From: Sideroxydans sp.
GTDB lineage: Bacteria; Pseudomonadota; Gammaproteobacteria; Burkholderiales; Gallionellaceae
Direction: 5' to 3'
Assembly: GCA_030823965.1 (NCBI GenBank)
Contig: JAVBYP010000177.1
Coordinates: 1 to 6,571, forward strand
DNA length: 6,571 nucleotides
The notes below the pieces were generated by a model. It had not been told where the DNA came from. It did not search any database and worked only from the letters and a program-made list of their open reading frames with translations. Positions 1 through 5,206 of this stretch are shown in pieces (positions within the stretch are counted from its first letter, which is position 1; each line of letters opens with the position of its first letter). The translations under genes and the position numbers were made by a program.

Positions 1-1
1 C

Positions 2-655
2 GCAGGCAATCTGCTGGGCGCTGCGCCTTTGGTCAAAGACGATAAGTTGCAGAAATATGTGAACCGTATCGGACGCTGGATCGCTACGCAGAGCGAACGT
101 CCAGATTTACCTTGGCATTTCGGTGTCATCCAATCGGAAGACGTGAATGCTTTCGCGGCACCGGGCGGCTACATCTTCATCACGCTTGGTTTGTATCGCA
201 CCTTCCAAAGTGAAGCGGATCTGGCAGGTGTGTTGGGGCACGAGGTCGGACACGTCATCCGTCAGCATCACTTGAAGATATTGCAACAGAGCAAGCTGGT
301 AGATGCTGGTGGCAAGGCACTTTCAAAATCAGTGGGTGGTAACGACAAGGTGCAACAGCTCATCGGCAGTGGGGCAGAGATCGTCGCACGAGGTTTGGAT
401 AAGGATGCTGAGTTCGAGGCGGACCGTATCGGTGTCGTGCTGGCGACGCGTGCCGGTTACGACGCTTATGGATTGCCGAGCGTATTGCAACTGATCGGAC
501 ATGCGGCGAAAGATGACGATCGTGTCGCCCTGCTATTCAAGACGCATCCACTACCTGAAGACCGCCTGAATAAACTCGGTGGTGCGATGGGCGATCGTTT
601 TGATCGTGTCAAAGGACTGACACTGGAAAAGCGTTTGCTCAAGGTGAAGAAGTAA
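2..655 (+). CDS. M48 family zinc metalloprotease, 3' part (5' end outside window)
   Basis: This is the C-terminal 217 residues of a peptidase of family M48 (Ste24/HtpX/BepA-like). The frame is open from base 2, so the gene is cut by the window edge; a TTG at 29 is only an internal codon. The zinc site is complete: HEVGH at visible residues 80-84 gives two histidine ligands and the catalytic Glu, and EFEAD at 137-141 gives the third ligand (Glu137). Family landmarks include NAFAAPGGYIFIT (49-61), upstream of the zinc helix, and THPLPEDRL (181-189) near the end. M48 proteins with this wording are usually exported or periplasmic proteases that degrade misfolded envelope proteins, but the signal peptide and any TPR region cannot be seen here. 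The protein ends soon after the protease domain, so no C-terminal TPR region is present. The last 17 nt overlap the end of the convergent gene on the other strand. Family assignment is secure; the exact subfamily is not. Confidence 0.93.
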   Translation, partial: AGNLLGAAPLVKDDKLQKYVNRIGRWIATQSERPDLPWHFGVIQSEDVNAFAAPGGYIFITLGLYRTFQSEADLAGVLGHEVGHVIRQHHLKILQQSKLVDAGGKALSKSVGGNDKVQQLIGSGAEIVARGLDKDAEFEADRIGVVLATRAGYDAYGLPSVLQLIGHAAKDDDRVALLFKTHPLPEDRLNKLGGAMGDRFDRVKGLTLEKRLLKVKK

Positions 656-1994
656 GCTCCTCATCCAGTCTGCGCAAGTTGTAACGCGCTTGATAAAGCT
701 GTGGGTCTAATTGAAGCGCGACGGTGAGTTCCCGTCGCGCTTCTTCTTTGCGCTGTGCCAATAGATAGGCGTAGCCCAAGTTGTTATGCGCTCGCGCTTT
801 GTTGGGCGACTTCGCAACGGTGTCTTCCCAAAGGGTCACCTCGCTCTGATAGACCTGATTGCGCGACACGGTGAGGGCGATGCAGGCGATGAGTAATCCT
901 GCTGCGACGAGTCGCCATCTCTTTCCATCCAAAAACAAAGTCAGTTCGATCGCGAGTGCGAGCAGTAATGGCCAGGCGGCTAGGTAGAGTTGACGTTCGT
1001 TGGCGATGTCGATGCGCGGTAACAGGATGTAGAGCGGTATCAAGTGCAGCAGCATCCAGCCGAGCGCAAAGCTGATCCATGGACGTCTACGCAAAAAAGC
1101 GATCATCAGCCCGAGCAGCGCGATGGTGATAGTGAGTGGGAATGTCGCCTCTGAGAGCTCGTGAAGAAGTGGCAAGTCAGGATCGATGTTCTGCCATAGC
1201 GGCAAGACGAACTGTTGCAACAGATATATGAAGCCAGTCAGTTGTGTCGCGAGGTTGCCTTGTAGTCCGTTGAGTTGTGCGCTGCGCTCCATTTGCGAGA
1301 GGTAGTGGTCGCTGGATAGGAAGAACACGGCAGCGATGAAAAGTAGCAACCAACTCGTCCACTGGGGTTTGAATGCAAAGCGCCATCTGCCGCCACAACT
1401 CACTTCCCATAGCAGTAGTGCCAATGGCAACGTCACGGCCGTCTCTTTCACTGCAAGGGCAAGTGCAAAAAAGAGCGGTGTGACGACATACGTGTAGAGC
1501 GGTTCGTGTCGTGTGCGACCGACTACATAGCTCAGTAATGCGGCGAGATAGAACAGTGTCATCAACGAGGCAGAGCGTCCGCTGATGTAGCTCACCGCTT
1601 CGGTATGGATGGGATGCACTGCGAACAGCAGGGCGGCCAGCAGAGGGGCATGGTGCAATGCGGCAGAGCGTGACTGCTGTTGTACGAAGAGTTGCGACAG
1701 GCGATACACCAGATACGCATTCGCCAGATGGATGAGGAGGTTGGTGAGATGGAAACCAAGCACCCCTAAACCCATCGTCCAGTTCGCGGTGTAACTCAGT
1801 TTGAGCAAGGGGCGGATGCCGTTGCCTAAAGCGGCATACCAACTCGCCCAACTATGGACCTGCCCTTCGTTGACGATGACGTTGTAGTCATCGAATTGAA
1901 AACTGCCAGTGAGCACGTTGGCGTAGCTGACAGCTACGGCGAGCGCCAGCCACATCAGAGTGTGTAGCGTTGAGTCAGGGCGTGTGTTTGGCAT
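639..1994 (-). CDS. TMTC-like polytopic membrane protein with C-terminal TPR region
   Basis: This 451-residue integral membrane protein has about nine to eleven hydrophobic segments (for example 12-30, 115-127, 143-158, 171-196, 213-226, 287-300, 308-325, 336-355, 360-376), then a short soluble tail with one to two TPR units (about 395-440, including AHNNLGYAYLLAQRKEEARREL). FDD at 34-36 near the end of the first membrane segment, GFHLTNLLIHLANAYLVYRL (80-99), HPIHTEAVSYISGR (127-140) and NERQLYLAAWPL (332-343) match bacterial relatives of eukaryotic TMTC proteins, which have GT-C glycosyltransferase topology. The acidic FDD fits the GT-C loop-1 catalytic acid, but substrate and activity are unknown. 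I chose ATG 1994 over an in-frame TTG at 2006; both overlap the upstream carboxypeptidase gene (by 20 or 32 nt), and neither has a strong ribosome binding site, which suggests translational coupling. It is the last gene of the minus-strand operon, and its 3' end overlaps the convergent M48 gene by 17 nt. Confidence 0.85.
   Translation of the reverse strand: MPNTRPDSTLHTLMWLALAVAVSYANVLTGSFQFDDYNVIVNEGQVHSWASWYAALGNGIRPLLKLSYTANWTMGLGVLGFHLTNLLIHLANAYLVYRLSQLFVQQQSRSAALHHAPLLAALLFAVHPIHTEAVSYISGRSASLMTLFYLAALLSYVVGRTRHEPLYTYVVTPLFFALALAVKETAVTLPLALLLWEVSCGGRWRFAFKPQWTSWLLLFIAAVFFLSSDHYLSQMERSAQLNGLQGNLATQLTGFIYLLQQFVLPLWQNIDPDLPLLHELSEATFPLTITIALLGLMIAFLRRRPWISFALGWMLLHLIPLYILLPRIDIANERQLYLAAWPLLLALAIELTLFLDGKRWRLVAAGLLIACIALTVSRNQVYQSEVTLWEDTVAKSPNKARAHNNLGYAYLLAQRKEEARRELTVALQLDPQLYQARYNLRRLDEELTSSP
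713..747 (+). terminator. Candidate hairpin terminator for the M48 gene
   Basis: A perfect 12-bp inverted repeat (713-724 with 732-743) encloses a 7-nt loop and is GC-rich at its core (GCGCGACGG). On the plus strand it is followed by TTCTTTG, which is T-rich but not a clean T-tract. It begins 58 nt after the M48 stop codon, where a terminator would be expected, but it lies inside the coding sequence of the convergent TPR protein (codons for its TPR region). The symmetry and position are seen directly; the terminator role is inferred and is weakened by the poor T-run. Confidence 0.45.
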
Positions 1995-2775
1995 GCTCAA
2001 AAGCAAGGTCGAGTATGTCCACCGCGTCCCACCAGCGGTCTTGCCCGTGCAAAATCACCAACAACACTTCTTTGTCTTTGCGTTTGGCGTAAGCGATCAG
2101 ACATTTACCCGCATTGGGTGTGTATCCCGTCTTCAAGCCAAGCGCGCCTGGATAACGACCGATCAAGGCATTCTTGTTGGATACCTTGTACGACTTTCCT
2201 TCTAATGAAGTGATGCGGGTCGTAGCTTGTGAGGTGAAGGCGATGACCTCGGGATGTTTGAGTAACTCATGTGCAAGGCGGGTGAGGTCCGCTGCGGTAG
2301 ATAGGTGCTGTGGTGCGTCGTGTCCGCAGGCGTTCTGAAAGTGTGTGTCATTCAAGCCGAGTTCCTGTGCGCGACGATTCATGAGTTTCACGAAAGCGGC
2401 TTCACTCCCCGAAACGTGGTCTGCTAAGGCATGACAGGCATCGTTAGCTGATTGCATCAGTGTTGCAGCAAGTAGGTCTTGCACTAGGAAGCGTTCATTC
2501 GATTTGAGGTGAAGGCGAGAGCCCGTCTCACGCGTGGCGGCTGTGCTGATGTTGGACGTGGCTTGCAGTTGGTTCTGCTCCAGCACCAGCAGGGCGGTCA
2601 TCAATTTGGTCAAGCTAGCGGGGGGAAGTCTCTGGGCTGTTTGTTTCTCCCACAACATAGTGCCATCCACTTCGACAAGATAGGCGTGGGCGACTTGCGG
2701 AAACGGGTCGGGCTGAGTTGCCGCCCCCGCCATGAGGGAGCAGCAACACAGCCCGATCAAGAATAGTGCGCGCAC
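1975..2775 (-). CDS. D-alanyl-D-alanine carboxypeptidase, S11 family, short form
   Basis: This 266-residue penicillin-binding protein removes or cleaves terminal D-Ala in peptidoglycan peptides in the periplasm. All three active-site motifs are present: SLTK at 54-57 (nucleophile Ser54, Lys57), SAN at 109-111, and KTG at 215-217 (in GLKTGYTP). The N-terminus (MRALFLIGLCCCSLMAGAA) is a signal peptide with a likely cleavage near residue 19; the CCC run is not a proper lipobox. The protein stops about 50 residues after KTG, so it lacks the C-terminal beta domain (PBP5_C) and membrane anchor of E. coli DacA/DacC and is closer in size to PBP7-type or minimal S11 enzymes. It is probably soluble in the periplasm. 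The start is GTG; a later ATG would lose the signal peptide. The GTG follows the stop codon of the upstream gene with no gap and has no good Shine-Dalgarno sequence at normal spacing, so coupled translation is likely. Carboxypeptidase versus endopeptidase activity cannot be told from sequence. Confidence 0.93.
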   Translation of the reverse strand: MRALFLIGLCCCSLMAGAATQPDPFPQVAHAYLVEVDGTMLWEKQTAQRLPPASLTKLMTALLVLEQNQLQATSNISTAATRETGSRLHLKSNERFLVQDLLAATLMQSANDACHALADHVSGSEAAFVKLMNRRAQELGLNDTHFQNACGHDAPQHLSTAADLTRLAHELLKHPEVIAFTSQATTRITSLEGKSYKVSNKNALIGRYPGALGLKTGYTPNAGKCLIAYAKRKDKEVLLVILHGQDRWWDAVDILDLAFEHAKHTP

Positions 2776-3756
2776 TTAGAAACTAAACATGCCCTTGAGC
2801 TTCTTCGCACTTTCCAACATCTCTTGAGCGGAGTTGTCAGTCGCAGGTTTACTCGATTTGCCGGCCTTGCTTGGTGCGGGTTCCTCATCTTCTTCATAAG
2901 AGGAGTCGCTTTGACCACTCATACATTTCTTGATATCGGCCGCGCGAGTCTCTGCGGTATAGCTGCGGCCTTCACAATCTTTGCGGCGTTGCACTTCCCG
3001 ATAGGTCTTGGCCTCAGATGGGCAGTGTTTCGCAAGCTGACTGTAGTTCTTTCCGTTCAGCTTCTTGCAGATCGACTTGGTCGTGGCTGCCATATCCAAT
3101 TTGCATTCCTTTGCGACAGATACACCAGTCGAGAGCTGTTGGTCGTGCAGAAGTAATGCGTTGTAGGCATCCGCATCCTTGGGGGTGTCTTTACGCACCC
3201 TGTCGCAAAGTTGGGCGCGCTGATCTGCGCACATCGCATTCTTACCTACGATGTTATCAGCGCCACTGATCCATGCAGCCGTGGTGTCGTATTGAGATTT
3301 GTCGCACGCTTGTGATTTGACCTTGTTCATCATCTCTTCGGAGTCACAACTTCCGCCGATTCGTTTGCCGCTGTAGGACATTTTCATGTTCACGTTCTCA
3401 CCTTGCGACTTGCCGGAGAACTGCATCTTGCCTTCGTAGCCTTTTGCGCTTGTGGTCTGTTCACCGACGCCCGTCATCACCTCTCCGTCGCGCACACAAC
3501 GAGCCTTCCAAGTCGTTTTGTTGCCCGAGGACTTGATGTCGGTCATCTTGCAGTCTTTATCACCCGTGGTCTTGCTGGGATCGTTCTCGCCACCTTTGGG
3601 TACGCAGACCTTTTGGGTCATTCCGGGCATGGCGAAAGGCATACCTTCCATTTCCATCTTGTTGGTCACTTCCCAATACTCACCTGGAGCTGATACTGCA
3701 GATGCGCTGAATACGATGGCGAGGATGGGTAGGATTGCGCTGAGGATCTTGTTCAT
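2776..3756 (-). CDS. Secreted DUF3617-type protein with cysteine-rich C-terminal extension
   Basis: This 326-residue exported protein of unknown function has a clear signal peptide (MNKILSAILPILAIVFSASAVSA, cleavage after residue 23). It continues with GEYWEVTNKMEMEGMPFAMPG and the QKVCVP motif at 48-53, the signature of DUF3617 proteins. That domain appears to end near residue 138 (GGSCD). Residues 140-280 form an extra region with eight cysteines (151, 176, 184, 218, 230, 245, 261, 278) in charged, probably helical segments. An acidic, Ser/Pro/Lys-rich linker follows (283-310), then a short amphipathic end (MLESAKKLKGMFSF). The 12 cysteines of the mature protein could form six disulphides in the periplasm. 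ATG 3756 was chosen because the signal peptide starts there and GGGAGAG (3760-3766) lies at good spacing; the upstream extension to 3879 runs through the promoter. It is the first gene of the operon with the carboxypeptidase and TMTC-like genes. Localisation is well supported, function is not. Confidence 0.85.
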   Translation of the reverse strand: MNKILSAILPILAIVFSASAVSAPGEYWEVTNKMEMEGMPFAMPGMTQKVCVPKGGENDPSKTTGDKDCKMTDIKSSGNKTTWKARCVRDGEVMTGVGEQTTSAKGYEGKMQFSGKSQGENVNMKMSYSGKRIGGSCDSEEMMNKVKSQACDKSQYDTTAAWISGADNIVGKNAMCADQRAQLCDRVRKDTPKDADAYNALLLHDQQLSTGVSVAKECKLDMAATTKSICKKLNGKNYSQLAKHCPSEAKTYREVQRRKDCEGRSYTAETRAADIKKCMSGQSDSSYEEDEEPAPSKAGKSSKPATDNSAQEMLESAKKLKGMFSF

Positions 3757-3759
3757 GGT

Positions 3760-3766
3760 CTCTCCC
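3760..3766 (-). promoter_or_regulatory. Shine-Dalgarno site of the DUF3617-type gene
   Basis: On the minus strand GGGAGAG sits 3 nt before ATG 3756, with the GGAG core 5 nt away. It is the strongest ribosome binding site in the minus-strand operon and settles the start at 3756 instead of the longer reading frame starting at 3879. The two downstream genes lack comparable sites. Confidence 0.7.
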
Positions 3767-3805
3767 GTAGGTAGATGGGTTAGATAGGACGCTGCAACGG
3801 GGATG

Positions 3806-3834
3806 ATTCTTTGCCTTCCTCGCCAGTCCGTCAA
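3806..3834 (-). promoter_or_regulatory. Candidate sigma70 promoter of the minus-strand operon
   Basis: On the minus strand TTGACG (3834-3829) matches the -35 consensus at five of six positions. It is separated by exactly 17 nt from AAGAAT (3811-3806), which matches the -10 consensus at four of six. Transcription would begin around 3799 and leave a leader of about 43 nt before ATG 3756 with its good Shine-Dalgarno site. It is the best promoter match in the 150-nt divergent intergenic region. The match is seen in sequence; activity is inferred. Confidence 0.5.
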
Positions 3835-3906
3835 GCGCTGAATGTAGGAACTTGCGGGGGGCTCGGGTATCATGCGCATCCCATTGAAAGCCAGACCCTT
3901 TTCGCC

Positions 3907-4686
3907 ATGAATCCGACCCTTGTCTTCGACATCGAAACCATCCCTGACATCACGGGTTTACGTGCGTTATACGAACTCGACAGCGCAGTGAGCGATGTAG
4001 AGGTCGCCGAACTGGCATTCCAGATGCGCCGCCAGAAGACGGGTAGCGACTTTCTACCGCACCATCTACAACGTGTCGCAGCTATCTCGTGTGTCTTGCG
4101 TGAAGGTGACAACTTCAAGGTGTGGTCGTTGGGCGAGATGGGTGAGGATGAGGGCAGCATCATCCAGCGCTTCTTCGACGGAATCGAAAAATATACGCCG
4201 CAGATCGTGAGTTGGAATGGAAGCGGATTCGACCTGCCCGTATTGCACTATCGCGGGTTGATCCATGGCATCCAATCGCCGCGTTATTGGGACCAGGGCG
4301 AGGATGACAAGGAATTCAAGTGGAACAACTACATCAGTCGTTACCACTCGCGACATCTGGACTTGATGGATTTGCTGGCGATGTACACAGGGCGCGCTAA
4401 CGCGCCGTTGGACGAACTGGCGAAACTCATCGGCTTCCCCGGCAAACTGGGGATGGATGGCAGCAAGGTATGGGATGCATATCAGCAAGGCAAGCTGGCT
4501 GAGATCCGCAACTATTGTGAGACCGATGTGGTGAACACGTGGTTGGTGTTCGCACGCTTCCAATTGATGCGCGGACAGTTCACCAAGGCACGCTACGAAC
4601 AAGAGGTTGAATTGGTGCGCAGCACATTAGGGAAATCCACCGAAGCACATTGGGCGGAATACTTGGCGGCTTGGAACAAAGCTTAG
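3907..4686 (+). CDS. PolB-like DEDDy 3'-5' exonuclease
   Basis: This 259-residue protein belongs to the predicted 3'-5' exonucleases related to the proofreading domain of DNA polymerase B (DNA_pol_B_exo2 type). The DEDDy catalytic set is visible. Exo I is VFDIET (6-11) with Asp8 and Glu10; Exo II is WNGSGFDLP (103-111) with Asp109; Exo III is YCETD (203-207) with Tyr203 and Asp207. HLDLMDLL (150-157) is a further family landmark. Such an enzyme would remove nucleotides from 3' ends of DNA or RNA using two metal ions in the cytoplasm; its real substrate is not known. ATG 3907 was chosen because family members begin just before the VFDIET strand; an upstream extension to 3811 crosses the divergent promoter region. 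No convincing Shine-Dalgarno sequence precedes the ATG. The stop codon TAG (4684-4686) shares its last base with the inverted repeat element that follows. The gene diverges from the minus-strand operon. Confidence 0.92.
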   Translation: MNPTLVFDIETIPDITGLRALYELDSAVSDVEVAELAFQMRRQKTGSDFLPHHLQRVAAISCVLREGDNFKVWSLGEMGEDEGSIIQRFFDGIEKYTPQIVSWNGSGFDLPVLHYRGLIHGIQSPRYWDQGEDDKEFKWNNYISRYHSRHLDLMDLLAMYTGRANAPLDELAKLIGFPGKLGMDGSKVWDAYQQGKLAEIRNYCETDVVNTWLVFARFQLMRGQFTKARYEQEVELVRSTLGKSTEAHWAEYLAAWNKA

Positions 4687-4827
4687 GCGGCTTCTAAAAA
4701 TTCAAAATTCTAAGCAAGACAAGGCGCGAGCAAAAAATCGCGACGTGGCATATATGGAATATGTAAGGAGTGATTTTTTGGGAGCAACGCAGTATTGCGA
4801 CGAAGTTTGGATTTTTAGAGGCTGCCT
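4685..4827. repeat. ~143-bp near-palindromic intergenic element (MITE-like)
   Basis: Terminal inverted repeats 4686-4710 and 4802-4826 match at 21 of 25 positions. Three of the four mismatches would be G-U pairs in RNA, so 24 of 25 pair, and A4685/T4827 extends the stem by one. Inside lie further nested arms: 4731-4741 with 4770-4780 (core CAAAAAATC/GATTTTTTG), and a central hairpin CATAT (4749-4753) / ATATG (4759-4763) with a 5-nt loop. A side hairpin CGCA/TGCG lies at 4788-4799. The element fills the whole gap between the exonuclease stop codon and the vanZ-like start codon. It contains no transposase gene. This architecture fits a non-autonomous miniature inverted-repeat element or another dispersed intergenic repeat; a regulatory RNA hairpin is the alternative. 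Copy number elsewhere in the genome cannot be seen from one window, and no clear target-site duplication is visible. Confidence 0.75.
4817..4821 (+). promoter_or_regulatory. Probable Shine-Dalgarno site of the vanZ-like gene, inside the repeat end
   Basis: AGAGG at 4817-4821 ends 10 nt before ATG 4832 and is the only Shine-Dalgarno candidate for that start. The bases belong to the right terminal repeat of the intergenic element. In a folded transcript they would pair with the left arm (around CTTCTA, 4691-4696), so the element could both supply and hide the ribosome binding site. The spacing is slightly long; the role is inferred. Confidence 0.4.
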
Positions 4828-4831
4828 TTAG

Positions 4832-5206
4832 ATGTTGCGCAACACATGGTTGGTCCTGGGGTGGTTGTGGGTCGCTGTCGTTTTTTATGTCTCGTTGATG
4901 CCGAATCCTCCTGAGCCGATCCATTTCGATGGCGTGGACAAGCTGGAACATGCGCTCACCTACACCATGCTCATGCTGTGGTTCTGTCAGGTGATCGTGC
5001 AGAAATTCTCACGGGTGTATTTGATACTTGCATTCGTGGTCATGGGTGCGGGTATCGAGATGCTGCAAGGGTTCAGTGGTTACCGATATTTTGAATATGC
5101 CGACATGCTGGCGAATACGGCGGGCGTGTTGGTAGGGTTTGGTTTGGCGCATACCCAGATGGGATGCATCTTGAATAAGTTGGAACGAAATGCAAAAAAC
5201 ACATAA
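4832..5206 (+). CDS. VanZ-like family membrane protein
   Basis: This 124-residue inner-membrane protein has four hydrophobic segments (about 5-22, 41-57, 62-79, 92-107). VanZ-like features are SLMPNPPEP (21-29) after the first segment, DKLEHALTYTMLMLW (36-50), and the conserved polar set Glu76/Gln79 (IEMLQG), Asp91 and Asn95 (ADMLANTAG) in the last two segments. The name comes from the teicoplanin-resistance accessory protein VanZ, but most small bacterial members, including this one, have no known function and should not be read as antibiotic resistance. ATG 4832 starts 5 nt after the right end of the intergenic element. The 3' end overlaps the start of rlmD by 17 nt in another frame, so the two genes are co-transcribed and probably translationally coupled. 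Length and topology are normal for short VanZ-like proteins. Confidence 0.88.
   Translation: MLRNTWLVLGWLWVAVVFYVSLMPNPPEPIHFDGVDKLEHALTYTMLMLWFCQVIVQKFSRVYLILAFVVMGAGIEMLQGFSGYRYFEYADMLANTAGVLVGFGLAHTQMGCILNKLERNAKNT

Noticed and set aside
1177..1851. Minus-strand 224-codon open frame inside the TMTC-like gene
   Set aside because: It lies in another frame of a gene with clear membrane segments and family motifs; its own translation is arginine- and cysteine-rich with no domain character.
1995..2006. TTG start at 2006 for the TMTC-like gene
   Set aside because: It would add only four residues and increase the overlap with the carboxypeptidase gene; ATG 1994 is simpler, although neither start has a strong ribosome binding site.
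2734..2751. CCC run in the carboxypeptidase signal peptide as a possible lipoprotein site
   Set aside because: The residues before the cysteines (IGL-C) do not fit the lipobox, which needs Gly or Ala just before the Cys; an AGAA cleavage site for signal peptidase I follows.
3844..3873. Possible plus-strand promoter for the exonuclease with -10 TATCAT (3868-3873)
   Set aside because: No acceptable -35 sequence lies 16-18 nt upstream; the nearest TTGCGG is only 10 nt away. The exonuclease promoter remains unidentified.
3757..3879. N-terminal extension of the DUF3617-type gene to 3879
   Set aside because: The extension lacks a signal peptide at its start, runs through the candidate promoter and leader, and would place the clear signal peptide inside the protein; ATG 3756 has a good Shine-Dalgarno site.
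3811..3906. N-terminal extension of the exonuclease to 3811
   Set aside because: The extra 32 residues have no family character and overlap the divergent promoter region; the PolB-like fold starts at the VFDIET strand just after ATG 3907.
4066..4602. Minus-strand 178-codon open frame antisense to the exonuclease
   Set aside because: The plus-strand frame carries all DEDDy motifs; the antisense frame has no recognisable features and no ribosome binding site.
4683..4830. TTA on both sides of the repeat element as a target-site duplication
   Set aside because: The right-hand TTA (4828-4830) and left-hand TTA (4683-4685) do not sit at equal distances from the repeat ends, and a 3-nt match in AT-rich flanks is easily chance.
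4694..4951. Minus-strand 85-codon open frame across the repeat and the vanZ-like start
   Set aside because: It runs antisense through the repeat element and the start of a well-supported gene, has no recognisable domain, and is a by-product of the repeat.
4832..5206. Glycopeptide resistance function for the VanZ-like protein
   Set aside because: The protein shares only the broad VanZ-like fold; no vanHAX-type genes are present, and most family members are not resistance genes.
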